Origin: Brevundimonas mediterranea
GTDB lineage: Bacteria; Pseudomonadota; Alphaproteobacteria; Caulobacterales; Caulobacteraceae
Length of the DNA stretch: 64,000 nt
Direction of reading: 5' to 3'
NCBI RefSeq assembly: GCF_011064825.1
Contig: NZ_CP048751.1
Coordinates: 2,170,001 to 2,234,000 of the forward strand
Position 1 is the stretch's first letter; the number at the start of each line of letters is the position of its first letter. Below are positions 28,408 through 36,470 of this stretch, in pieces. The translations under genes were made by a program, and so were the position numbers. The notes beneath the pieces were generated by a model, which had not been told where the DNA came from, did not search any database, and saw only the letters and a list, made by a program, of their open reading frames with translations.

Positions 28408-29127
28408 TCAGGCGCGGATCTCGGTCGCGTGGGCGGGGTAGGGGGCGGCGAGGCCATGATCGATGACTTCGCCGTTCAGCGAGCTGGCGAAGCCGTGGTT
28501 GACGTCGCGATGGTGGGCCTCATCGGCTCGGACGACAAGCACGACGTCGCGCAGCGTCGCGTCAGGCGCCATCTTCCAATAGTGTTTGGCGATCTCAGGG
28601 GCCGGGACGTTGGGCGAGCGGCCCTCGTCGATCTCCTTGAGATAGAGGGTGTAGCTGATTACGGCCTCTTCCTCGAAATAGCCGACGACCCGGTGGGCGG
28701 TGCGGGCCGACACGAGATAGAGCAGGAAGAAGCCCACATAGAAGACGGCCTGGGCGATCTGGATCACCAGCCGCTCGAAATAGGTCGGCTTGGCCACCTC
28801 GATGAAGGTCATCAGGTGCATGCGCTCGTTTTCGGCTTCTTCCATCAGGGTGCGGATCCAGCCGTCGTCGTCCTTCATCCGGCGCAGGCAGGTCAGGTGC
28901 TGGATCGTCGCCCCGACCATGCCGGGCACGGCCGCGACCGTCTCCAGCACGATGGCGCGGTGGCCGTAGCGTTTGGCGAAGAAGGTGTCGGCGGAGAAGC
29001 GCAGCAGCTTGGTGAAGCCCAGGGCGAACCTGTCGGAGAAACCGTGCGGTTCATGATGGACGTCCGGCGCCGCCAGCCGTTCTTCCGCCAGGCCCTGGCG
29101 GTCTGGGGATAGGATCTTGTTGACCAT
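28408..29127 (-). CDS. aox: Alternative oxidase (AOX), cyanide-insensitive quinol oxidase
   Basis: 239 residues. The di-iron ligand motifs of AOX are all present: LET (Glu62), ENERMH (Glu101, His104), FEEEA (about 151-155) and ADEAHH (Glu203, His206), with the helical membrane face between (VFYVGFFLLYLV). The enzyme oxidises ubiquinol directly with O2 and is not proton pumping; it protects cells when the cytochrome pathway is blocked. The gene follows an HWE kinase by 11 bp. AOX is known in mitochondria and in a subset of alphaproteobacteria, so this is consistent rather than foreign. Confidence 0.92.
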   Translation of the reverse strand: MVNKILSPDRQGLAEERLAAPDVHHEPHGFSDRFALGFTKLLRFSADTFFAKRYGHRAIVLETVAAVPGMVGATIQHLTCLRRMKDDDGWIRTLMEEAENERMHLMTFIEVAKPTYFERLVIQIAQAVFYVGFFLLYLVSARTAHRVVGYFEEEAVISYTLYLKEIDEGRSPNVPAPEIAKHYWKMAPDATLRDVVLVVRADEAHHRDVNHGFASSLNGEVIDHGLAAPYPAHATEIRA

Positions 29128-29138
29128 GAGATGTCCTT

Positions 29139-30179
29139 TCAGGACGTGTGAAGGGGGGGAGGCGCGCAGACGATCGACACCCGCACGCCGGGTTCGGCGT
29201 CCGTGATGACGATGACCGCGCCGAGTTGTTGAGCCAGGGCCCGGATGATGCCGGCGCCCAGGCCGGGCTTGGCGATCGAAGGGTCCGGCGGCAGGCCGAC
29301 GCCGTCGTCGCGGACCGTCAGGGTCCAGCCCTCGCCCTGCGAGCGATAATCCAGGGTGATCCGCCCTGGCCGCTGCTTGGGGAAGGCGTGTTTGATCGCA
29401 TTGATCAGGAGTTCGGTGACGATCAGCCCCAGGCTGACGGCCTTGCCGGATGAAACGAGGGTGTCGTCGATCGTGGCCGACAGCGTCAGCCGGTCATGGT
29501 CGCGGATCATCGAGTCGCCGATGCTGCGGCACAGGTCGGTCAGATAATCCCGCAGATCGACGTCGCCCAGTTCGGCGCCCGAGAGCTGACGCTGGACGGC
29601 GGCGACAGACATGATCCGCTGATGGGCGTCGCGCAGATAGTCCCGGCTCTCGTCGGAACTGAGCTTGCGCACCCCCTGAAGCAGTATGCTGGCGATGATC
29701 TGCAGGCTGTTGGCGATCCGGTGGCGCATTTCCTCGATCAGGACCGCCTTGTCCCGGATCAGGTCGTCCTTCTGCTGCGCACGGTCGCGTTGTTCCGTGA
29801 CGTCCTGGATGGACAGAAGCAATCGAACGCCCTGTCCGTCTCCGTAAACCAGGCGCTGGGCGTTCAGGACCAGACGTCGGGATCCTGAAGGCGACGCCAG
29901 ATCCATCTCGTAGGCCGGGATCGCGGCCTGCCCATAGGCTGTGGCCTTGAGCAGGGCCCAGAGCGAGGGCGTGTTCCACTCGCCGCCGCCCAGATCGGCC
30001 ATCTTCACGCCGGCGACCCGGTCGGTTCCGATGTCGAAGGTTTCGAGGAAGCTCTGGCTGGCGGCCACGACGGACAGGTCGCCGTCCAGCAACAACACCG
30101 GCGCGACCGACGCGGAGATGAGCGAAAGCGCCAGGTTCAGCGCGATGTCCGAAGATGTGGCGAGCGGGGTCGTCGACAT
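29139..30179 (-). CDS. PAS-HisKA_2 (HWE-type) sensor histidine kinase
   Basis: 346 residues and no membrane segments. A PAS-like domain (APVLLLDGDLSVVAASQSFL) is followed by a HisKA_2 phospho-acceptor helix (LIEEMRHRIANSLQIIASIL) and HATPase (VTELLINAIKHAF, GVGLPPD, LGAGIIRAL). HWE/HisKA_2 kinases are common in alphaproteobacterial stress and light circuits, often acting on single-domain regulators. The ATG has GAGGG five bases upstream. It lies 11 bp before aox, so its job may be to sense respiratory or redox stress. No cognate regulator is adjacent. Confidence 0.85.
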   Translation of the reverse strand: MSTTPLATSSDIALNLALSLISASVAPVLLLDGDLSVVAASQSFLETFDIGTDRVAGVKMADLGGGEWNTPSLWALLKATAYGQAAIPAYEMDLASPSGSRRLVLNAQRLVYGDGQGVRLLLSIQDVTEQRDRAQQKDDLIRDKAVLIEEMRHRIANSLQIIASILLQGVRKLSSDESRDYLRDAHQRIMSVAAVQRQLSGAELGDVDLRDYLTDLCRSIGDSMIRDHDRLTLSATIDDTLVSSGKAVSLGLIVTELLINAIKHAFPKQRPGRITLDYRSQGEGWTLTVRDDGVGLPPDPSIAKPGLGAGIIRALAQQLGAVIVITDAEPGVRVSIVCAPPPLHTS

Positions 30180-30344
30180 GGAGGCCCTCTCCAAAGGGGG
30201 CCTAGCGCCGGTCCGACCCAGCGGGTCCGATCTCTTGGCTGCATTTGCATACTAGGCCGGCTCGACGCCGTCCACCTTGATCCAGATCACCGACGTCGTC
30301 CGCAGAACAGGCTTTAGTGGCGCATACACCCAAGGAGCCTCCCC

Positions 30345-30662
30345 ATGCCGAAGTCCGCCTTCAAGACCCTGAGCGAGGACCTTCAGGCCCTCGCCGACGA
30401 AGCCAGCGATCACCTCAAGGACGCAGCCCTGAAGACCGGCGCGGACGCGACCGAGGCCGTGACCCGATCGACGCACGCCGTCGCCCGGGCGGCCGCCCGT
30501 CTGCGCGAGGAAGCCGAAGCGGCGGCCGAAATGAGCCGTGACAAGATTGTCGATACTGTCGAGGCGCATCCCGCCGCCGCCAGCGTCATCGTCAGCATGG
30601 TCACCAGCGCGGTCGTCGCCCTGGCGGCGACCTTCGCCCTGATTCGGCTTTCGCAGTCCTGA
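30345..30662 (+). CDS. Small membrane-anchored protein, DUF883/ElaB-like
   Basis: 105 residues. A hydrophilic, Ala-rich amphipathic N-terminal segment (SEDLQALADEASDHLKDAAL) precedes a C-terminal membrane helix (ASVIVSMVTSAVVALAATFALI). The layout matches DUF883-type inner-membrane, ribosome-associated stress proteins, but I do not see a decisive signature. The ATG has AAGGAG eight bases upstream. It is divergent from the HWE kinase/aox pair, with 165 bp between. Confidence 0.5.
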   Translation: MPKSAFKTLSEDLQALADEASDHLKDAALKTGADATEAVTRSTHAVARAAARLREEAEAAAEMSRDKIVDTVEAHPAAASVIVSMVTSAVVALAATFALIRLSQS

Positions 30663-30711
30663 GCCCCGGCGCCATCGGCCGCTCCAGGATTGGTCCGTCG
30701 CTGGTCAGGCT

Positions 30712-32097
30712 CTAGCCTGGAATCGACGGGGTTTCGATGAGGGCGGACAGGGCGACCGGCTTGACCTTCAGGTCCGCCACCTGCGTGAACGCCAGCGACG
30801 TCGTCCCGAAATATTCCGCCTGATTGGTCGCGCACCAGTCGGTCGTGACGATACGCGCCGTGGCCCCCTGTGAACCGGCGGCGACCGCCCCGTACAGGAA
30901 GTCGCCGGTGCGCTGCTCCAGCGGGATGGGGCGGTCCTGGTTGGCGCGGGCCATGAAGCCGGCCAACTGGCCGCGCGACACCTCGGCCGTCATCAGCCGG
31001 CCGTCGAACCGGACGATGGAATCGAACATGTATCGGGTGATCGGCCCCGCCGGCGCGCCCGTGCCCAGGGTGGTGTGGCCGATGAAGCCGGCGTCGGCGT
31101 CGGCCGCCTGGGCGAAACCGGCGGCGATGCGGCGGCCGGTGTCGCCCAGCGACAGGGCCTCGACCCCTTGTCCCAGAACGGCCCGGTCCTCGTCCGTCAG
31201 GGTCTCCGCCAGGGTCGCGTCGATCAGGGCCTGCAGCCGGGACGACGACGGGGCGTCGGCGGCGATGGGATGGGACGCGACGCTGACCGATCCGTCCGCA
31301 TGGAAGTCCGCCGCCGTATAGGCGTTGGTCCAGGAGCCGGTGTGGGCGTAGGCGCTGCGTCCCTGGCGATGCTGGAACAGCAGATGGTCGTGCCCGCCGA
31401 TCATCAGGGATCCGTCCGGCAGCAGGGGCAGGATGCTGCGGTCGGCGACGACTCCGGCGTGGCTCAGCACCAGCACCGGATCGGCGCCGCGCGTCAGATC
31501 GGCCAGACGGGCGTTCGCCCATTCGGCAGGCGCTGGAATGGACAACTGGTCGCGCGACGCCTTGGGATAGGTGTTCAGCGCATTGGTCGCCAGGCCGACG
31601 ATCCGCAGCGTGCGGCTCCCGAACGGCGCCGTCGCCGTCGGGGGGGCATAGCCGGCGCCGGTCCGCGCATCGACGATGTTGCTGACCACGATCACGCCCA
31701 GGCCGCGCAACCGGCCGACGACCTCGGCCAGGTCCGGCGTCAGGTCGTTGTCATGATTGCCCAGATTGACCACGGTCGGCGCGATCCGGACCGCCTCGGC
31801 CAGAAAGGCCCAGTCGACGGCGCCGCCCGACCGCACGGACACGACGTTGCCGTGTTCGAAGATGTCGCCGTCGATGGCGATCACATGCGGAACCGGCTGG
31901 GACCGGACCTCGGCCTCGAACGCGGCCAGAAGTCGGGCGGTCCGTTCATAGGCGGAGTGCATGTCCGCTATGGCCAGCACCCGACCGACGACGGGGCTTC
32001 GTGTCGCGGCCGACAGACTGGGCGCCAGGCTGGACGTCAGGGCCGCCGCTCCAGCGAGGTGAAGCAGCCGGCGACGGGAGGGCGTGACGAAGGACAT
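30712..32097 (-). CDS. Exported metallophosphoesterase / 5'-nucleotidase-like
   Basis: 461 residues with a twin-arginine signal (SRRRLLHLAGAAALTSSLAP). The calcineurin-like phosphoesterase core is intact: ADMHSAY, AIDGDIFEHG, NLGNHDND, LVLSHAG and GGHDHLL. The C-terminal half resembles the substrate domain of periplasmic 5'-nucleotidases. It probably removes phosphate from nucleotides or other esters outside the cytoplasm, after Tat export in folded form. It is divergent from a TonB receptor whose upstream region carries Pho-box-like repeats, so phosphate scavenging is a reasonable inference. Confidence 0.82.
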   Translation of the reverse strand: MSFVTPSRRRLLHLAGAAALTSSLAPSLSAATRSPVVGRVLAIADMHSAYERTARLLAAFEAEVRSQPVPHVIAIDGDIFEHGNVVSVRSGGAVDWAFLAEAVRIAPTVVNLGNHDNDLTPDLAEVVGRLRGLGVIVVSNIVDARTGAGYAPPTATAPFGSRTLRIVGLATNALNTYPKASRDQLSIPAPAEWANARLADLTRGADPVLVLSHAGVVADRSILPLLPDGSLMIGGHDHLLFQHRQGRSAYAHTGSWTNAYTAADFHADGSVSVASHPIAADAPSSSRLQALIDATLAETLTDEDRAVLGQGVEALSLGDTGRRIAAGFAQAADADAGFIGHTTLGTGAPAGPITRYMFDSIVRFDGRLMTAEVSRGQLAGFMARANQDRPIPLEQRTGDFLYGAVAAGSQGATARIVTTDWCATNQAEYFGTTSLAFTQVADLKVKPVALSALIETPSIPG

Positions 32098-32216
32098 GGG
32101 GGGATACTAACGGTGTCGATACGGTTGCGGAACCGAGTCACGCACGCCTTCATTTTCGCACCGACCGCCAAGCTTCACAATGGCGAGTTCGGCCAGATGC
32201 GTCGTTCGGGACACGA

Positions 32217-32245
32217 TTGTCACGCTCCTGTGTCCGCGTCGTCAA
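32217..32245 (+). promoter_or_regulatory. Pho-box-like direct repeats
   Basis: Three 7-mers, each separated by four bases: TTGTCAC, CTGTGTC and TCGTCAA. This is the 11-base periodicity of PhoB sites (CTGTCAT-N4-CTGTCAT), with several mismatches. It lies about 100 bp before the TonB receptor start and between it and the phosphoesterase gene. Confidence 0.4.
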
Positions 32246-32346
32246 AGGTTCAAGATTCAGGCGCAGGTCTCGACTGGCGCCGCGCCTTCGGAGGCCTTAG
32301 GGGCTCGCGCGACAGCTTCCTCCCCATGTCGCCAAGGATAACGCGC

Positions 32347-34584
32347 ATGCTTCGCCAAGCCCTCCTCGCCGCCACCGTCAGCGGCCTCGCCCTGCTGACC
32401 GCAGGCGGCGCCTTCGCCCAAACGGCTGACGCCGCCGCTGAAGCGACCGGCGTCGACGACATCATCGTCACCGCCCAGCGCCGCAGCGAGAACATCCGCG
32501 ACGTGCCCTTCGCCGTCACGGCCCTGACGCCCCAGACCCTGCAGGACATTTCGGCCGGCGGCGCCGACATCCTGTCGCTGTCGGGTCGCGTGCCCAGCCT
32601 TCAGGTCGAAAGCTCGAACGGCCGTTACGCCCCGCGCTTCTATATCCGCGGCCTGGGCAACGTGGACTTCGACTTCACCGCCTCGCAGCCGGTCTCGGTG
32701 GTGCTGGACGATGTGGTGCTGGAAAGCGTCTATCTGAAGGGCTTCCCCCTGTTCGACGTGCAGCAGCTGGAAGTGCTGCGCGGCCCCCAGGGCACCCTGT
32801 TCGGTCGCAACACCCCGGCGGGCGTGATCAAGATCGACACCGTCAAGCCGTCGGACGAGTTCACCGGCTTCGGTTCGCTGACCTACGGCAACCTGGGTTC
32901 GACCCGCACCGAGGCGGCCGTCACCCTGCCGGCCTCCGAGACCCTGCAGGTGCGCGGCGCCTTCCTGTGGAACCACCGCGACGACTGGGTCAACAACGCC
33001 TACAACCCGTCCTTCGCCGATGCGAACGGTGACGACCTGGGCGGGTTCGACGACGTCGCCGCCCGCGTCCACGTCGCCTGGCAGCCCACCGACCGCCTGT
33101 CGACCCTGCTGACCCTGCAGGCCCGCGATTATGACGGCACGGGCACGATGAACCGCGCCAACGCCCTGACCAAGGGCTCGAACGAACTGAACGGCAACTT
33201 CGACCGCGACACCGTCTATTACGACGGCGGCCGCAACAACTTCCAGAAGCAGAAGACCACTTCCGAGTCGCTGCAGGTCGCCTATGACTTCGGTCCCGCC
33301 ACCCTGACCGGCATCGTCGGCGCCTATCAGGGTTCGTCCCAGGGCGACGGCGACATCGACGGCGGCGTGGCCAGCGCCGCGGCGACGGCCTCCTACAAGA
33401 CGCCGTTCAATTCCGAGACCGGCACCCTGTCCAGCGACCTGCGCCAGAACACCTATGAACTGCGCCTCTCCTCGAACGGCGACGGCCGCCTCGGCTGGCA
33501 GGTCGGCGCCTTCTACTGGGATGAGCGCATCAACCTGGTCTCGGGCACCTTCAACGGCGTCGGCGGTCTTCAACCGACCAAGGTCACCGACATCACCCAG
33601 AAGTCCGACTCCTGGTCGGTGTTCGGTCAGGCGCACTATCAGGTGACCGAGGCCCTGAAGGTGACGGGCGGCCTGCGCTACACCGACGACAGCCGCGATT
33701 ATCAGGGCCGGATCGTCACCGGCGCGGGCGCGGGCGGCACCGGCGCCGTTTCGGTCGGCGACGAGCAGGTCAGCTGGGACGTCAGCGCCCTGTACGACGT
33801 CAATGACAGCCTCAACCTGTTCGCCCGCGTGGCCAAGGGTTATCGCGGCCCGTCGATCCAGGGCCGCAACCTGCCGGTCCTGACCACGGCCGAGTCCGAG
33901 ACGGTCATGTCCTATGAGACGGGCCTGAAGGCCCGCCTGTGGGAAGGTCGCGCCCGCTTCAACGCCACGGCCTACTATTACGAAGTCAGCGACATGCAGT
34001 TCACCGCCATCGGCGGCGCGGACAACTCCAACCGCCTGATCAACGCCGACAAGGGTGAAGGCTACGGTCTGGAGCTGGACGGCGACATCGATCTGGGCGC
34101 GGGCTTCAGCCTGTCGGCCGGCGCCGCCTGGAACCACACCGAGATCAAGGACAGCAACCTGCTGGTCGCCATCTGCGGCTCGAACTGCACCGTCACCGAC
34201 CCCATCGTCACCGTGGGCACGACCCGTCGCGCCAATGTCGACGGCAACCCCTTCCCGCAGGCGCCGGAATACACCGCCAACCTGACGCTGAACTATGTCC
34301 TGCCTCTGGGCGACGACACCGAGTTCTTCGCCTCGACCGACTGGGCCATGCAGAAGGACTTCAACCTGTTCCTGTATGAATCGGTCGAGTTCAAGGTGGA
34401 CACCAACTTCGAAGGCGGCCTGCGCGCCGGCTGGCGTGATCTGAACAAGGGGCTGGAAGCGGCCGCCTATGTTCGCAACATCACCGACGAAGAGAATGTC
34501 ATCGGCGCCATCGACTTCAACAACCTGACCGCCTTCGTCAACGAACCCCGCACCTACGGCGTTCAACTGACCAAGCGCTTCTAA
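32347..34584 (+). CDS. TonB-dependent receptor
   Basis: 745 residues, outer membrane. Signal peptide ends near GGAFAQT, then a TonB box (DDIIVTAQRRSEN), plug with IRGLGNVDFDFTASQPVS and EVLRGPQGTLFGRNTPAGVI, and a barrel ending in VQLTKRF. The sequence looks like the common siderophore/nutrient receptor group, distinct from the pair at 17828-24708. The start is the ATG with AAGGA eight bases upstream; an upstream in-frame ATG lacks a ribosome-binding site. A Cys pair (VAICGSNC) occurs in an extracellular loop. The ligand is not identifiable. Confidence 0.9.
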   Translation: MLRQALLAATVSGLALLTAGGAFAQTADAAAEATGVDDIIVTAQRRSENIRDVPFAVTALTPQTLQDISAGGADILSLSGRVPSLQVESSNGRYAPRFYIRGLGNVDFDFTASQPVSVVLDDVVLESVYLKGFPLFDVQQLEVLRGPQGTLFGRNTPAGVIKIDTVKPSDEFTGFGSLTYGNLGSTRTEAAVTLPASETLQVRGAFLWNHRDDWVNNAYNPSFADANGDDLGGFDDVAARVHVAWQPTDRLSTLLTLQARDYDGTGTMNRANALTKGSNELNGNFDRDTVYYDGGRNNFQKQKTTSESLQVAYDFGPATLTGIVGAYQGSSQGDGDIDGGVASAAATASYKTPFNSETGTLSSDLRQNTYELRLSSNGDGRLGWQVGAFYWDERINLVSGTFNGVGGLQPTKVTDITQKSDSWSVFGQAHYQVTEALKVTGGLRYTDDSRDYQGRIVTGAGAGGTGAVSVGDEQVSWDVSALYDVNDSLNLFARVAKGYRGPSIQGRNLPVLTTAESETVMSYETGLKARLWEGRARFNATAYYYEVSDMQFTAIGGADNSNRLINADKGEGYGLELDGDIDLGAGFSLSAGAAWNHTEIKDSNLLVAICGSNCTVTDPIVTVGTTRRANVDGNPFPQAPEYTANLTLNYVLPLGDDTEFFASTDWAMQKDFNLFLYESVEFKVDTNFEGGLRAGWRDLNKGLEAAAYVRNITDEENVIGAIDFNNLTAFVNEPRTYGVQLTKRF

Positions 34585-34594
34585 GAAGATGACG

Positions 34595-34620
34595 GGCCGC
34601 CGGCGTTCTCGCCGGCGGCC
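34595..34620 (+). terminator. Rho-independent terminator of the TonB receptor gene
   Basis: A perfect 11-bp GC stem, GGCCGCCGGCG with CGCCGGCGGCC, loop TTCT, followed by TGTTCTTCT. It sits 11 bp after the receptor stop codon. Confidence 0.85.
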
Positions 34621-34724
34621 TGTTCTTCTGCTCCCCGGTCGCACCTGATCGGATGAACCAAAGACCGGGCCGCGTGTTGGGTTCGACGTCGCCGTATCGT
34701 GGCGACGCCGCAGGAAACCCTCAC

Positions 34725-35156
34725 ATGCCCGCTGTCGCCGCCTTCCGTGAGAGGTTGAATCCGTTCCGCGGAATTCTGATGGCCTTTCCCATCGCCCTGT
34801 TCAGTTCCGCCCTGATCAGCGACATCGCCTATCTGAAGACGGCCCAGATGCAGTGGTCGAACTTCTCGGCCTGGCTGATCGTCGGGGCCCTGGTGTTCGG
34901 CGGCCTGGCCGGCCTGTGGGCTCTCATCGACCTGGCCCTGTCCTGGCGCACCCCGGCGCGACGGGCCGCCGTGATCCATCTGGCCGCCCTGGCCCTGGCC
35001 TGGGTCTTGGGCCTGATCAACGCCTTCAAGCACAGCCAGGACGCCTGGAGCTCCGTCGGCGCCTTCGGCCTGACCCTGTCGATCCTGTCGACCGTCCTGA
35101 TCCTGATCGCCGGCTGGCTGGCCTATTCCAACTCGACCGTGCGGGAGATCGCGTGA
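34725..35156 (+). CDS. DUF2231-like membrane protein
   Basis: 143 residues with about four membrane helices (FRGILMAFPIALFSSALISD, FSAWLIVGALVFGGLAGLWA, VIHLAALALAWVLGLI, LTLSILSTVLILIAGWLAY). The pattern, and the Arg/Asp-Ile after the first helix, resemble DUF2231. The role is unknown; neighbours in other genomes often pair it with sugar dehydrogenases. It overlaps the next gene's ATG by 1 bp (TGATG), so the two are translationally coupled. AGGAAA lies eight bases before the start. Confidence 0.75.
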   Translation: MPAVAAFRERLNPFRGILMAFPIALFSSALISDIAYLKTAQMQWSNFSAWLIVGALVFGGLAGLWALIDLALSWRTPARRAAVIHLAALALAWVLGLINAFKHSQDAWSSVGAFGLTLSILSTVLILIAGWLAYSNSTVREIA

Positions 35157-36448
35157 TGATCAACAAGCTCCTTTGCACGACCGCCGTCGTCCTGGCCCTG
35201 GCCGGGTGCAGCCGCAGCGACCCCAACCTGAACCAGACCGGCGCCAATCCCGACCTTCCCGGCCTGAACCAGACTCTGGTGCCGCCGATGAAGATCGCCA
35301 CGCCGATCGGCTGGGACGGCGAAACGCCCACCGTGCCGGACGGCTTCGTCGTCACCCCGATGGCCACCGATCTGCAGATCCCGCGTCAGATCCTGGTGCT
35401 GCCCAACGGCGACATCCTGATCGCCGAGGGCTCGGGCGGCCACGCCCCCAAGCTGCGGCCCAAGGACATCATCGCCGGTGTCATCAAGGCCAAGGGCAAG
35501 ACGTCCGTTAAGGGCGGCAACCGCATCACCCTGTTGCGCGACGCCAACGGCGACGGTCAGCCCGAGGTGCGCACCACCTTCATCGATAATCTGGACGCGC
35601 CCTACGGCATGGCCTTTGTGGACGGCGCCCTCTATGTCGCCGAACAGGGCGCCCTGGTGCGGTTCGACTATCAGCCGGGCCAGACGCGGATCACCGCGTC
35701 GCGCCAGGAAGTGACCAAGCTGCCGTCGGCGATCAACCACCACTGGACCAAGTCGCTGACCGCCAGCGCGGACGGCCAGACCCTGTATGTCGGCATCGGC
35801 TCGAACAGCAATATCGGCGAGCGCGGCCTGGCCGTGGAACAGGACCGCGCCGTCGTCTGGGCCATCGACCGCCAGACCGGCGCGCACCGCACCTTCGCCA
35901 CCGGCATTCGCAATCCGACCGCCCTGGCCATCGAACCGACCACCAGCGCCCTGTGGGCCGTCGTCAACGAACGCGACGAACTGGGGCCGCAACTGGTGCC
36001 CGACTATCTGACCTCGGTCCGCGAAGGGGCCTTCTACGGATGGCCCTACAGCTACTGGGGCCAGAACATCGATCCGCGCGTCCGTCCGCAAAACCCGGAT
36101 CTGGTCCAGAGCGCCATCGCCCCGGACTATGCGCTGGGCTCGCACGTCGCCGCCCTGGGGCTCAGCTTCGCGACGGCCGGCGGCTTCGGCGGCGGCTTCA
36201 GCCAGGGCGCCTTCATCGGCGAACACGGCAGTTGGAACCGTCAGGACCTGTCGGGCTACAAGGTCGCCTGGGTGCCCTTCTCAGGCGGTCGTCCCGCCGG
36301 TCCGCCGGTCGATTTCGTCACCGGCTTCATCAAGGACGGCGAGGCGCGCGGTCGCCCGGTCGGCGTGACCTTCGACGCCCAGCGGCGCATCCTGCTGGTC
36401 GCGGACGACCTGTCCAACACAGTCTGGCGGATCGCGCCGCGTCGCTGA
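35156..36448 (+). CDS. Sorbosone/glucose dehydrogenase-like lipoprotein
   Basis: 430 residues. A lipoprotein signal with lipobox LALAGC puts it in the periplasm, membrane-anchored. The beta-propeller resembles PQQ-dependent aldose sugar (sorbosone) dehydrogenases: LPNGDILIAEGSGG, DAPYGMAFVDGALYVAEQGALV, SADGQTLYVGIGSNSNIGE, GIRNPTALAI, GAFYGWPYSYWG and GEHGSWNR. It would oxidise an aldose or related sugar and pass electrons to the quinone pool through its membrane partner. Cofactor and substrate are inferred. It is coupled to the DUF2231 gene by a 1-bp overlap. Confidence 0.82.
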   Translation: MINKLLCTTAVVLALAGCSRSDPNLNQTGANPDLPGLNQTLVPPMKIATPIGWDGETPTVPDGFVVTPMATDLQIPRQILVLPNGDILIAEGSGGHAPKLRPKDIIAGVIKAKGKTSVKGGNRITLLRDANGDGQPEVRTTFIDNLDAPYGMAFVDGALYVAEQGALVRFDYQPGQTRITASRQEVTKLPSAINHHWTKSLTASADGQTLYVGIGSNSNIGERGLAVEQDRAVVWAIDRQTGAHRTFATGIRNPTALAIEPTTSALWAVVNERDELGPQLVPDYLTSVREGAFYGWPYSYWGQNIDPRVRPQNPDLVQSAIAPDYALGSHVAALGLSFATAGGFGGGFSQGAFIGEHGSWNRQDLSGYKVAWVPFSGGRPAGPPVDFVTGFIKDGEARGRPVGVTFDAQRRILLVADDLSNTVWRIAPRR

Positions 36449-36470
36449 TCGGGTGTCGAACGAGGGCGGC

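Noticed and set aside
32257..34644. 795-codon minus-strand frame under the TonB receptor
   Set aside because: Arises from codon bias opposite the receptor; the receptor has a signal peptide, TonB box and C-terminal Phe, while the opposite frame has no domain.
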